Numbered from the stretch's first letter, positions 50,581-63,559 are shown. The stretch is DNA of 64,000 nt from Membranipora membranacea (GCA_914767715.1 OU612069.1:4774001-4838000), one strand, 5' to 3'. Numbers and translations: made by a program. The notes: a model not told the origin generated them from the letters alone.

Positions 50581-51069
50581 TTATTTGAGATTACTGTAAT
50601 GTTGTAAGTGTGAACACCTAATTCAGCCAGATGAAGGCGAGAATTTGGCTTTTATTCAAATTGTGTTGCTTGCTGTATGGTCATAACCTTTGTGTGTGAT
50701 ACCACCATGTTTAAGATAATTGTGTATACATTTATTCAGTTCCAATTTATATATATTATTTTCTTTTTCACGTTTTCTGCAGCTAGCTGTGTACCAAATC
50801 TTTTCTTGGTTTGTACCTAACTTCGAGGAGCCTAGGTGATGACTGTGATATATAGAGTTGTTTCTTCTAAAATCTTTCATTCAAGTAAGTTTTAGCAGAG
50901 AGCAAGTCTCGTTATAAATGACATTAATTTTTATGATGTTTTTTATTACGTTCTCTCTAGAAAAGTTTTAACTGTTTTACTCTTTCACTTGAGCTTTTGA
51001 GCAGGAGATCTGAGAGTAGCCACATCTTTGCATCTTGATCTTGAATATCTTTCACAGAACAAGATGTTC
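50581..51069. repeat. Post-LINE block, copy 2
   Basis: Shared with 27191-27589 and 59836-60359; no supported gene. Confidence 0.6.
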
Positions 51070-51300
51070 CTAATTCATAATAAATAAGCTATAATCAACA
51101 AATTGGCTTGCGCTATAAACAGAAGTCAAATTTATTCCTGTTGTCAGGGAAACACCGCGGCCACTGGGATTTAATAAAAATTGAAAGGCAATAAATCTAT
51201 TACAGAATAGGTGCTCAATTAGTCTATGTCCCAATCTCTTACAACTCAGATGTTTCTGTCCAGTGACCTGCAATGCATTATAAGTAACACCAAACAATAC
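51070..51300 (-). repeat. E5 element, copy 5
   Basis: Open for 75 codons from MFGVTYNALQV with KHLSCKRLGHRLIEHLFCNR intact. Preceded by the post-LINE block of the exon C unit. Confidence 0.4.
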
Positions 51301-51975
51301 TTAATAACTCTGTCAAGGTATGTAGGCCTATTACGATACAATACAATTCATTCTATATATGTGTGGTACCCAGTCATTACGATGTGCAGTGAAGTGAAAA
51401 AGTTATGTTTGTCATCTAACATGTCAGCTCTTTGTTGTTAGATCTCAACCAAATTTTGAATGCAGTACATGCTTGGCATTGAAAATGTTTACCCTCAATA
51501 ATAAAAGAAAATATGACTCTGTATACAGAAGCTTACTGTATCAGCGGAATGATTACTGGAAATAAGCGAAGGCTCCCAAAAATTATTGATCCTACTAATC
51601 TGTGACTTTCCCTTGTACAGAGACAGCTAGAGCTTGATAGTTGTATCATCACATCACATGCAGCGGTGTTTCTCAATTCAATTAGTCATTGATATACAGG
51701 CAGCTGAATAGAGTGCTATATTGTGGATTGAAGGTTGATTGTATGATGAGATAGATCTTGAGGAAAAACTTCCTGAGAAATTTAACCGCCTTGATTAACA
51801 ATTTGTGCCCATTTTCTACCCCAACAGGTATCTTTGCAATTAATCCTTATTAATATATGTTTTAATGGGCTTCGTGAAATATTAAGAGAATGAAAACAGA
51901 ATTAACATGGAGTCACTGGTTGCCAAGAAATTCACATGTGGCGTTGGTTCATGCGAAAGTTTACAAGATCACTTT

Positions 51976-52078
51976 TGGTTGGTTGGTTTATTTGGTTTAA
52001 ATTAGGTATGCTGCCAGATTGAGTGTTTATACTGTTACATGTGTAGGGAACACCAAAAAGAAACATAAACAAAATGAG
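51976..52078. mobile_element. Unclassified small insertion, about 103 bp
   Basis: Seen by comparison: in other H blocks GATCACTTTGCAGTGAAAGT is continuous (for example 28460), but here TTGGTTGGTTGGTTTATTTG through AACATAAACAAAATGA is inserted. The ends show only weak inverted similarity (GGTTTATTTGG against AACATAAAC). It creates a spurious minus-strand open frame. Confidence 0.5.
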
Positions 52079-52416
52079 TGAAAGTAAGCCAACGACTAAC
52101 TGAGTACCAAAATGTGAGTTTGTTATTTGCAACAGGGCCAACTGATACCAAGTGTCACTACAGCTGCTACCTCTACAATTTCAATAAAAATTTAACTCGA
52201 CTTGATTTTATTCAGGCATGACCTCATCTTGGCTGACAACTGTAATGTAAAATGATAAGTTATTCTTTTTTTTCAGTTATTGCTTTTGTTGTGACAGCTC
52301 ATGCTCACCCAATTAATTTTTGATTGTTTGATTTGTTTGATAATTTTCCAATCATGTTTTACCTAAAACACGCCTCCTAGACCCAGTAAATTTATAAATT
52401 TGTAAGGCCCCGTTGG

Positions 52417-52436
52417 AGGGGAGGGGGGGGGGGGGG
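52417..52436. repeat. Poly-G tract of H block, longest copy
   Basis: GGAGGGGA followed by 14 G, in the same position relative to flanking GGCCCCGTT and CTTACAGCGCCTCTGTC as in the other H blocks. Confidence 0.9.
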
Positions 52437-54285
52437 CTTACAGCGCCTCTGTCAAATCAAAAAAACCTTATCTCTTTAACCCAAGAGTTTATTTGGTGTT
52501 CCACTGCGCTGCACAGGATAGTCAATGACGAAAGGATCACATCTGAAAACTAAAAATCCACATCAACATATTAAATGATTTAGATTTAGACATGTATATA
52601 ATCTTAGCAATCTTAGAAGTTGTGCCCATTTCTTATTTTCTTAAAAATTAGTAATTTATAGATCATTGAACTGATGAAGTTCTAAGTTGAGTTCCTTGTT
52701 GAAAAGGATGTCAAATAATTCAATTTTAGTAAAAAAAGTTTTGGTACTTGATAGTAATCGGCTACCTTTTAGTAATTGCTACGGGAAAATACACCCTAGT
52801 CATCGCACTTTTGAACTTAGTATAACTAAATGGTATTGTAAATCTCAGATTATCTCAATATTTATCTGAAAGTGATGACGTAATGGAGTCATTTGCCAAA
52901 TAATCAAGTTATTGATGTTCCTAAACAGGTTTGGCAGATCAAGCAATATTTATCAAGCTGGTCTACATTGCCATACAGATCCACATCAACCTTTCTTGCA
53001 CTGATTTACAACAGTCCAAGGCTGTGAAAATCATGCAAAAAACTCTATTAATTTGATGACTGCTGGCCTGATTCACACCTGGGGTGTATTGCTATGTAGG
53101 AGAATTGAGATTTTCAATCCAAGTATATTTCTTGCCAAAGTAATTGTTATTATTATAATTACCAAATTTTAGATTCACTTAGTTGTTTTCATAAATAGAT
53201 GATTTTCAAGTGGGAGATGTGGAGTGAAACTCATCTCATATATTTTCCTGAATTAATACGAAAAATATATATTATTGTGATAAACTTATGGTTATTAAAG
53301 TACTGCACAACTATCGGTTAGAAACTGTGTCGTTCGCTTATTTAAGTCTGCATGACAAAAATAAGTACCCTTTTTAACAGCATGATAAGAGCATATGAAT
53401 TTGTAAGAACATAATTCCTAATTTGGCAATACGTGGGGGTAGACTTGTGATACAGATAGCAGTTTGAACTTGATCTGTGCTGCCCAAAATTACCCATTAT
53501 TATTATGATACATTATGATATTCATTGTGTATTTGAGCCAATTGTTACATAATAAATTAAATTATTTTCAGTTACATAGACTATGAGCCAGCCTGCCAGC
53601 TTGTCCGACAATCAACAAAACTAATCAGGTGGTAACGACTGTGACAGTAATTAATTTCCCTTTTTGTTTGTGGTGTATACTTTTGAGAAATAAACTGCTT
53701 TAGTTCATCAAATTAAGAAAGTATAGCCTCATATCTGACTGTGCATTGATACAATGGTAAATCGTTAATTTTCATTTTTAAACACCAACCAGAGGTGTTC
53801 GGCTGATGGGATTCCATGCTGTCCACCTGTGTCCATTTGTCCTTTGACCATCTGTTGGACACAATTGACGGGACAAACTGTACTGAAAAGGCATAAGCAG
53901 ATGAAAAATTTGTTTTAATGGACAGGCAGTTTTAGCTGGACGGATAGACCAAATTGAATGTCCAATTTCTTTTCAGCTCAATGACCTCCTCCCACGTGCT
54001 CTAAATGAAATTACATTGGCGGCAATGCGTTTTTGGACTGATCAATCTAACAAGCCACCTGGGAATGAGGTATGTGTTGGGTACACCATGAATTGGCTAC
54101 ATTTTTTATAGAAGCAGAGGGACAACAAAAAATAACATAGTATACCGCATGTATTATTGAACCTTATCGGAACAGACCTAAATAGACCTAGATGAACATG
54201 CATGCAATGGCTGGTTCATGCAACAAAGCTAAATTTAAAAAACCGCTCAATTCATCCTTATATTAGCTATATAGGCACTTAGATT

Positions 54286-55039
54286 GAATACTTTTTGATA
54301 GCATGATCATAACATCATTAAAATGCTAATTATAAGCTGTTTTTCGCATTTAAGAGTGATCTATCATCATGTAAAAAATAATGTTTGACTAATACTTAGA
54401 ACCAAAGATTCTGTTATAACTGAATCTAAACATTGTGATTACCATTCTGTATCCTATCAGACAATAACTCGATCCTATCATTTACACACCATGTAATACT
54501 TGATAATTTTTGATGCAAAACATTGTTACAATGTAACAAGAAGTCGAACAGTTTTTAGGTTATGGAATATAGGGATCACAAAAATTCCCAGGGATCAATA
54601 TATTACTAGCATTTATAAACTTGGGTTGTCAGCTTTTTGACAGGTAATCCATAAAGAATTATTCCTTTTCTTTTATATCTACTGGTAGGAACATATAACA
54701 ATTGTCTTAAACATATAACAATTGTCTTAAACATATAACAATTGTCTTAAAGAAACTGCTCACATGGATTTGTAAATAAAAGGCAATATCACCTTGTCTA
54801 GCATACTCCGCGAGTCCTCATTGAAAAGGTAGTAAAAGTGCCAACACAGGTCTCCAAAATTTAAATTCACACTTCTGTTTTTAAATTTTACTAATCGCAG
54901 TCATGTAGATATGTTGGTAGTTTGACTGATCAAAAACAACAGCTTTATTTTCAGTTTTAACGCTTTGTATATTTGGTATTTATTGCAGGTCATTTCCATC
55001 ATCTTAAGGGCAAATCCTCCACCTGTACCATTCAAATAT
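54286..55039. repeat. M block, copy 4, partial
   Basis: Begins at the same junction as 42231 and contains the 20-bp triplication. No gene seen. Confidence 0.7.
54691..54750. repeat. Tandem triplication of a 20-bp unit
   Basis: Seen directly: ACATATAACAATTGTCTTAA occurs three times head to tail. Sister M blocks at 4812 and 20198 have a single unit. Confidence 0.95.
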
Positions 55040-58000
55040 TTACATAGAGATGACACTATACATATACTGAGGCACAGAGGGACTTAATTAAGGGCAAAGT
55101 TATGTCATTGGAAGGTGTAGAAGTAATGATGCAATCATTGATTTTCTGTCCACAATCCAGGTTTTTTGTTCATAACTCGATCAATTTTGATCGGATTTCG
55201 AGATTGAAAATTACAATAGTTTTAGATGCTTATCTCATTTGCGGCAATTACGATTTGGAACTCAGTGACTTATATTGATTTTGTAGTTCTATAGCTGTAG
55301 GAATCTTCATCTCCTTATTTGTATAAATCCTTAAACAAGAGTTGTTACCACACAAATTTGATATACATATAGAAAGTCTTTTGTTCTGCTAAACAAAGTC
55401 AACAAGAAATTTAGAAGAATAGAAAAAAAAGACAGTGGATATTCTAGTTTGTATCAACTCGATTCCACACCGAGATATGGAAACATAGTGATTTTGAAAT
55501 AGAATTTAATACTATTTATAATACTAAGCAAAAGTAATGGATACAAATTCATGCAGCAGCAGTGAATTTTTTTCAATTGTAACTTTAATAACATCCGAAA
55601 ATTAAAAAGTGTTATTATTAATGCACACAATTAAATTTTATTTTGATTCTGCAAGGTTTTGGTAGCTTTGGTTTTAGCCTTGTATGATATTTTAAAATAT
55701 GCCTATCGTATACCGTGCGCACTGAGTTAGAACATTATCGACAGAGGACTGAGGACTAGGAGGTATAAAGTTTCCTAAGCAAAACTGTTCAAATTGATGA
55801 TAATCCAGAGCGGCAGTATTTCACTCAGGATGACAGAATTAGAGCTGCAACAATTTAGAATCCAACAGTTTCCTCTACTCTTTTGTTTCGATGATACTTT
55901 TGAATTTCTTGCCAAAAGCTGGTATTATCTGGTATGTAAGATTCAGTAGTGAACTCGCAAAAGGGGCTAGGGGACTTGACCCTACCAATTTTCTGTGTGT
56001 TAATTTTGAAAAACCTCTTGTTTTTAATTACCAGGTGCCCAGAGGGCCTCATTGTTAGATTGGTTGGAATTATGAATGGATTAGGCTGGTATACTTGGTG
56101 CAATAACCAATTTCCATGATTTTCCCCTTTGACTGCCCTTAAAAGAGGAGTGCATCATGATATTCCTGTGACATAGAATAGATGTCTTTCATATGTTTGT
56201 GCCTACAATCTGAGCAAATAACTATAGCCAACGTCACAAAGCACTTATTTTCTTCATCCTTGATTTGGGACACCAATATACACATATTTAAAATTAAGAC
56301 CAATAAAACGATGGTCTTTTATAAAAGACTCAGGCAATCAAATTAGAGTCCATAATTGCAAACAATTTGATATGGTCTTCTACTATATAGCAAATCTGCA
56401 GGAGTGAACTCTCACTGCAGGAGCCATTGAATATTCTCAGAGTTGACAATAACAGGATAACCTCATTTATTGAACCCACCATACACAACCATTTATAAGA
56501 GATTTTATAAAGGAACATTACACAGGACACTTTTATGTGTAATTACCTACAGATAATAATCGGCCTTCCCTCTATTCTTTTTTGGGGGATGAGGCATCAG
56601 ATCCATTGTAAATTTAATTAATGTAAATCAAATTGTTCTAAGGAGACAGGTGACAGCTATACTTGCTTAGGTGAACAAACCCAGAGTACGTCTTACAAGA
56701 TGATGTCTCAATAACAATAACAAACCCAGGTGAAATCACCAAGCAGGGTTTATGGCTATGGTTAATCTATCACATTGGGCCTAATTTAATACTGGCAATA
56801 CACAGTATACAGAACATGTAAAAATATTGCATTTACGTGTCAACAGCTGAGAAGAAATGTGTTTCCCTGATCTGACAAAACACTAGAGTCTAGAAGTTTT
56901 GAAATATTACAACATAACGCAGTGGAATTGCTGTGTGTGCCCCTGTGCGATGTAAGATGGTTGAGATACAATGCTTGGATGCTGCTTGAATTTGCTACTC
57001 TGTGACAGGAATTTGCGAGATCTAGATTCTATTATCAGTGCTAATAGTGGTGCTTGATGTGTAAAATTGCTGTAAGGTTACGATCTGGGCAATATACTGA
57101 ACCTTGGTGGCCTGAAGTTAGAAGAGGCAATCTCATAAGACTTGACAAGTTATCTTATAGGTATTAAAAAAATTAAGAGTGTACTGTGATCACATTGACC
57201 CCCTTCATGTGTACTGAAATGACTTAGGTAAAATAATGAATAAATCTGCCGGTCCCCGTTTTAGAATCCAAATATTTCTCTGTCATGTGGAGGTTTCTAA
57301 AATTACTGGTTCTTCTATCATTTCTAGGTACTTTTTTATATTCTACTTTCACAATTAAATATGGGTTCCATTTTCAAATTAGTAACAATAATCTAAGTCG
57401 GCATTCAATACTCATAATCTGATATTATATTAAGAGATGTCATGTTAGAAGACAAGACTACAGGTTCACATCAAATCTTCATTGTGATATTAATATTGTA
57501 TCATTGTATTGTGCTGAGTGTGAGGCCTCCATACAATTCAATTGTATTGTATTCAATTGTGAGGCCTCCATACAATATTATCGACTTGACCAACATCATT
57601 GATGATACTATTTCCCTTCTGTTTCTCTTTTTTTGTTATAAAAAAAATTGTTTTCTGGCACTGAGTGCAAAACATTTCGAATGAGATGACTTTTGATGCC
57701 AATAAAAAGTATATATATATTCAATGCTTTTCATTGTTTCAACTTTTGGTAAACAAAAGAATCCTTTATATGCTGTGCCTGATTCTTTTCAATAGAAGAT
57801 AAATGTAGCATGTCAGCTTGCATCCAAAGTTTATATGAGAAAACTGAGAATAAATTTTAAGAAATGCTGTTTTAAATGAAGGGAAAATACGATAGAGAGA
57901 CCCTAAATGATCCATCTTTTGGCAGCGTCACCACAAGGTCACACCAACTATTTGAGGCTTCTAGCATTTGCATAAGTGCATTTTAATTGAGTCATCTGGT

Positions 58001-58330
58001 TAATAAAAGATAATTTTTTACCAACTTTTCATTTTGATTTATGAAACTCATGATTTTTTGCATTCCTTTGTGGATTAAATAGTAACTAAACCATTAAGCA
58101 TGGACAATAACGTTCAATCATTTTGTGATTATTTCTGCATCAACTTATACAAATGTACTGGGAGATAAAGAGGAAACTATATAAGTTATGATCATAAAAT
58201 TTGAATTGTTGACAGTAAATCAATGATAATATTATTGCTTATTACACCTCCCAATGACATTGCGCTGCCTACAATTTAGTGCCTCACTTCAGCTAAATGT
58301 AGTGTCATGTCTAGGTTTATAATTAAGTCT
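55040..58330. repeat. L block, copy 4, bounded by diverged inverted repeats
   Basis: Left arm about 55045-55270, right arm about 58185-58325. Interior as in copies 1 and 2, interrupted by the LINE end at 57575-57720. The frame near 56885-57040 has the TGA seen at 7180 and 22690. Confidence 0.6.
57575..57720 (+). mobile_element. Short 5'-truncated copy of the TA-tailed LINE
   Basis: Seen: shares TATTATCGACTTGACCAA through AATAAAAAGTATATATATA with 19170-19316 and ends in a slightly longer TA tail. It interrupts a repeat that in sister copies reads CTATACAATTCAATGCTTTT (for example 14950). A short local duplication of GAGGCCTCCATACAAT just upstream may be part of the target-site rearrangement. 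Confidence 0.65.
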
Positions 58331-59564
58331 ATGGGTGCAATTGAATATGTTACAAAAATTATTAAAAATTTGTTATCATATTTAATTAATTAAGGTGTAA
58401 TAATCTAGTATTAACCCTAAAATAGACAGCCTATATCTTGCCCATTAAATTGGTCACAGCTTTAGAGTGTCACAATACACAAATTATTAATATTCACTTC
58501 TAAATTTATATCCGTGATAATTTATAATCATTAAGTTGAGGGACAAAGAATCATACGGCTAGATATTTTGTTATCACTCGCACATACAAATCTTCTGTTA
58601 AAAAGTGTAGGTATCTTTACCAGTATGGGATGATCTAATGACATCATTTGGCGAACAATCAAGTAGGGATATTGAAATTTTAAATTTCGGAATATTTTTC
58701 CATGAAGTAATTGTTATTATTATAATTACCTAACTATGGATTTAATTACCTCTTTTTATGAGAATAATACGGAATCTTCAGGTGGAAGATGTGGGATGAA
58801 AGTCAACAAAAGTATTTTAATAAAGAAAAAAACATTATTGCGATATGGTCATTGGAGTATTTTGAGCGATAGTAGGGGTGTCGGTTAGAGGATGTGTCTT
58901 TGTCCATTTAAGCCTGCATTGCAAGACTAAAATCCATTTTTACAGCACAATTGGAGCAATTGAATTTGTAAGAAGATAATTCCTAATTTAGCGATATGTT
59001 GGTCTAGACTTGTGAAACAGATAGTGGTGTGAACTTGATCAGTGCTGCCAAAAAAAATTAATTTATAATGGCATTCATCGTATATATGTAGCAAATTTAA
59101 AGGGCAACCAAGGTTTCAAACAACTTCTCATTGATGGCCATTAATTAATAGCAGATTGCACCTTCTGCATGGGGAAAAAGACAAAATATAATTCGGATGA
59201 TTATTCAGCCAGAATTATTGTAAAACATTTCTTCCATCAGGTACTCAAACTCAGCTAAAAGAGAATATCACATAGCAGTTTCCTGTTCCTGTTGTTATTT
59301 AGCCTGTGCTCTATAATTATTACAGCAAAGCCTTGGAACCTCCCCTAAACTGAAGTGTTACCCAGCTAAGAGTTAGCAACTACTTTGAGTTTTGCATCAC
59401 GTGATGCACAAAGCTGATGCTGCCAAGCACATTATTCGCTACCCATTAATGCATTGCTGCGAAACTTTGGTTGCCCTTTAATTATTCTCAGTAGCAAGCC
59501 TGTCTGCCAGCATGTCTGGCAATCAACAAAACCAATAAATTGGTAACAACTGTGAAAATTATTA
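58331..59564. repeat. Truncated A monomer carrying a MITE
   Basis: No gene seen. The A monomer starts normally; the 377-bp TTAA element is inserted at 59101, then a few tens of bases (CTGTCTGCCAGCATGTCTGG) lead into the LINE fragment. Block A proper, J and K are absent. Confidence 0.7.
59101..59477. mobile_element. TTAA-flanked MITE-like element, 377 bp
   Basis: Seen: the terminal inverted repeats AGGGCAACCAAGGTTTC and GAAACTTTGGTTGCCCT match with one mismatch, and TTAA lies immediately outside both ends (59097-59100 and 59478-59481). Sister repeats (for example 44660-44700) have a single TTAA at the matching place (GAATTTAATTATT). Known: TTAA duplication is the signature of piggyBac transposition, although a TA duplication with AAGGGC termini fits equally by symmetry. 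Non-autonomous, no transposase. Confidence 0.8.
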
Positions 59565-59835
59565 AACAGGGTAAATTAGTCCAAAGATTGAATATTCCAC
59601 TCAATTTCCTCATTGCTCCAATGAATATATTTAAAATAGTTCTAAGAGGGATAACAAATGCTTAAACATCCTAAATCTAATTTGACTTGAAACTGTCACA
59701 AGGCATATCGATTCTATCATCAAGCGGTACCGTTATTTATACCTTGATCAGTATTCAAATGTATATAAGTGATGATGTAATAATTGTTTGAAATAAGGTT
59801 GTATCCCTAACCATGTGGATTCATATTCCTTGGGT
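59565..59835 (+). pseudogene. LINE 3' fragment (late copy)
   Basis: Matches 50290-50560: CCAAAGATTGAATATTCCACT, CATCAAGCGGTACCGTTATT, then GTATATAAGTGATGATG. No coding frame survives. It is joined directly to an A-type monomer that carries the inverted-repeat element at 59101-59477; the LRR exon and upstream LINE part are missing. Confidence 0.55.
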
Positions 59836-60359
59836 GGCTCTGAGGCTGTTATTCGAGATTACTGTACTGTTGTTAGTGTGCACACCTAATTCAACCTATT
59901 GCAGGCGAGAATTTGGATATTATTCAAATTGTGTAGCTAGCTGTATGTTCATAACCTTTGTGTGATACTACCATGGTTATGATGATTGTGTATACATTTT
60001 GGTTTCTTATTTGTACATATTTTTGTATTTACGTGTTCTGCAGCTAGCTGCCTACCAAATCTGTTTCTCGGTTCGTACCCAATTTTGAGAAGCCTAGGTG
60101 ATGACTGTGAGATATAGAGTTGTTTCTTCCAAAATCTTCCATTCAAGTAAGTTTAAGCAGAGAGCAAGTGTCGTTATTAATGACTTCTTAAATTTTGTGA
60201 CGTTTTTATTACTTGCTTTACTCATTCACTTGAGCTTTTGAGCAGGAAATCTGAGAGTAGCAACATCTTTGCGTCTTGATCTTGAATAGCCTTCACAGCA
60301 CAAGAAGTTCGTAATTCATAATAAATAAGCTATAATCAATAAATTGGCTCGGCCATAAA
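59836..60359. repeat. Post-LINE block, copy 3
   Basis: Shared with 27191-27589 and 50581-51069; no supported gene. Confidence 0.6.
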
Positions 60360-60545
60360 CAGAAGTCAAATTTATCCCTGTTGTCAGGGGAACACCACGG
60401 CCACTGGGATTTAATAAATAAATTGAAGAGCAATCAAGCTATTACAGAATAGGTGCTCAATTAGTCTGTGTCCCAATCTCTTACAACTCAGATGTTTTTG
60501 TCCAGTGACCAGTAATCTATTATAAGTGACACCAAACAATACTTA
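60360..60545 (-). repeat. E5 element, copy 6 (start codon lost, stop gained)
   Basis: The first codon is TTG where other copies have ATG, and a stop occurs after the LFCNSLIALQF region. The KHLSCKRLGHRLIEHLF core is unchanged. Confidence 0.45.
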
Positions 60546-63289
60546 ATAACTCTGTCAAGGTATGTAGGCCTATTACGATACAATACAATTCAATCTGTAT
60601 ATGTGTGGTACCCCGTCATTACAAAGTGCAATGAAGTTGAAATGTTATGTTTATCAGCTGACATGTCAACTCTTTGTTGTTTGATCTTGACCAAATTTGT
60701 ATGCAGAACATGCTTGTCACTGAGGATATTACTCAGAATTATATCAGAAAATATGACTGTGTATACAGAAGCTTACTGTATTAGCCGAAGGATTACTGAA
60801 AATAAGCGAAGGCTGTCAACAAACCGGCTCTCAAAAATTATTGATCCTACTAATCTGTGACTTTCTCTTGTTCAAAGACTAGAGCTCGATAGTTGTATCA
60901 TCACGAGATGCTGCGGTGTTTCATAGATCAATAAATCATTGAAATACAGGCAGCTGACCAGAATGCTATATTGTGGATTTAAGGTGGATTGTATGATGAG
61001 AAGTTTATCCCCGCGTCTTACGAGATTATGCTCATTTTCTACCTCAACTGGTATTTTTCCATTAATCCTAATTAAAAGTTGTTTCATTTGGCTTCGCGAC
61101 ATATTAAGAGAATGAAAACAGATTTAAAATGGAATCACTGTGTGCCAAGAAATTCACATGTGAAGTTCATTCATGCACAAGTTTACACAATCACTTTGCA
61201 GTGAACGTACGCCAAAGACTAACTGAGTACTAAAATGTGAGTTTGCTACTTGCAAAAGGGTCAACTGGTACCAAGTTGCACTACAGCTGTTATCTCTACA
61301 AACTCAATAAAAATTTAACTCAACTTGATTTTGTTTCAGGCATGACCTCATATTGGCCGACAACTGTATTGTAAAATGATAAGTTATTCTTCTCTGTCAG
61401 TTATCAGCTCATGCCCGCCAATTTAATTGTTGATTGTTTTATTCCTTTGATAATTTGACAATCAAGTTAATTTATTAATTTGTAAGGTCTTACATTGTTA
61501 TCTAGGCTTTGGGGAAGGGGCTACGTTGGGGAAGGAGGGGTGGGGTGGGGGGGGGCTTACAGCGCCTCTCTCAAACCAAGGAGCTTTATCTCTCAAACCC
61601 AAGAGTTTATTTGGTGTGACGCTGCGCTGCACAGGATAGTAAACTATGACAGGATCACATCTGGAAGTTGGAAATCCCCCCTGATTGGGAAGCCCTAACC
61701 TGAGCAACCCTGATTATCACAATAAACAACATTTAAATGAATTAGGGAGATATGTTTATAATCTTAGCAAACGTAATTGGTTTGGCACATCAAGCAAAAT
61801 CAAGCTGGCTTACATTGCCATACAGAACAGTACCAACTTTTCTTGCACCAACAAACAACGGCAAAAGGCTGTGAATATCATCCTGAAACTCTATTGGTTT
61901 GATGACTGCTGGCCAAGTCATACCTAGGGGGTATGTCGCTATGTAGGCCTATTGAGATTTTCAATCAAAAAATATTTCTTGCCAAAGAAATTTGTTATTA
62001 TTTTAATTACGAAATTATGGATTTACTTAGTTTTTATAAATACAGAATTTTCCAGTTGGAGATGTGGAGTGGTTGTCAAGACAAATATTTTCCTGAACTG
62101 ATATTGAAAACGATATTATTGTGCTATGGTTATTAGAGTAAAGCACAGCTTTCGGCTAGAAAATGTCCCGTTCCCTTATTTAAGTCTGCATGACAAGAAT
62201 TATAATACCACTTTTAACAGCATTATTAGATCCTTGGAATTTTTAAGAACACAATTCCTATTTCAGCAACATGTGGGTGTAGACTTGTGATACAGATAGT
62301 GGTGTATACTTGATATGTGCTGCCCAAAACTATATCCATATTTATTATTATTTTTAATTATCGTGATTTTCATCGTTTATTTGAGCCAACGGTTACATAT
62401 TAAATGCAATTATTTTCGGCTACATAAGTAATGAATCTGCCTGCCAGCATGTCTGACAATCAACAAACCTAATCATGTGGTATCAACCGGGACAATAATT
62501 AATTTTCGTTTTTTTACGGTATATACTTTTGAGAAATAAACTCCTTTGGCTCATATGATGGAGAAAGAGTAGCCTCGTATCTGACAGTGCATTTTACAAT
62601 GAAAAATTGAGCTGTATTGAAACCTTCAGCAGGTACTGATTTTTGTATTTTATCACTCACTCACTGCAGCTGATGGAATTCCAAACTATCCACCTGTGTC
62701 CATGCACCCTGTGCCCAAATGTTGGACACTGTTGGCGGGACAACCTGTACTGGACGGGTGTGGGCTGACGGGCAATTTGTTTTAATGGATGGACATTTTT
62801 TGCTGGACGGATAGACAAAACGGTATGGCCAATTTTTTAAGCTCTAGCGACCTCTTTCGACTGGCGCTAAATAAAATGACTTGGCGGCAAACTGTTTTTG
62901 GACTGATCAATTTAGCAAGCCATCTGGGAAAGAGGTGTGTGTTATGTAGTGCCCCTATACCATGAGCTGGTTACATTTTTATAGACACGGAAGGGCAACA
63001 AAAAATTACATAGTATCCCACCTGTACTATTGGTCCTTATTGGAAAAGTCCTAAATAAACCTAGATGAACATGCATGCGATGGCAGGTTCATGCCACAAA
63101 CTTAAAATTAAAAAAACGATCATTGTATCCTATTATTAACTATATGGCACTTAGATGTACTTTTTGTGTCACACTTATTGAACCAAACCACAATATATTG
63201 AAGCAGTCTTTTATAAACAAGTCTTTGATTTGGTCAATCACTTATTTTCTCTTGCCATACTCATTAGAGAACAGAACAGAAAATTTAAA
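60546..63289. repeat. H-I'-J monomer at the right end
   Basis: No gene seen. H with expanded G tract at 61511-61555, GTGAATATCATCCTGAAACT near 61871, the I' variant near 62590 (sister of 11220), J near 63050, and a short K' remnant. Confidence 0.75.
61511..61555. repeat. Expanded G-rich tract with multiple GGGG runs
   Basis: Seen: at least five runs of four or more G separated by short linkers (GGGGAAGGGG, TTGGGG, AGGGG, TGGGG, then 9-10 G). It replaces the simple poly-G tract of other H blocks and satisfies the usual four-run G-quadruplex pattern. Confidence 0.9.
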
Positions 63290-63435
63290 ACGGAGTTCCA
63301 AATTTTAAGTTTTCCTCAAAGGAAAGTTGGTGTAATGGGGTCAGACCAATGTTGTCCTGACCTCTTTTAGTGTCGCTATAGGGAAGCGCATCTCCCTTAC
63401 TCAAAGGTACTACTGTTGGAGGCATCTGACTCACA
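63290..63435 (-). repeat. VPLSK element, copy 5
   Basis: Reads SQMPPTVVPLSKGDALPYSD, then GQDNIGLTPLHQLSFEENLK; open over the core. The LRR exon that should follow has been deleted. Confidence 0.4.
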
Positions 63436-63559
63436 TGTTTGTTTCAGATATCAATAGGTATTTCTAGTGATGCAAGTTACGTGACTCGGATGTGAAACTC
63501 AATCTATAATTGCTGCCTAAAAATATAAGCTTATTTTACAAATATAAATGCTGAAAAAA

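Larger units (their letters stand above)
51301..54285. repeat. H-I-J monomer with small insertion
   Basis: No gene seen. Contains the 103-bp insert at 51976, the 14-G tract, CCAAGGCTGTGAAAATC near 53020, I near 53880 and J near 54175. Closest relative is 39.6-42.2 kb. Confidence 0.75.

Noticed and set aside
50656-50880. Minus-strand frame in the post-LINE block with lysine-rich residues.
   Set aside because: The three copies (27.2, 50.7 and 60.0 kb) read in different frames with stops; no consistent protein.
57442-57684. 80-codon plus-strand frame.
   Set aside because: It is a chance fusion of L-block sequence, a local duplication and a LINE 3' end.
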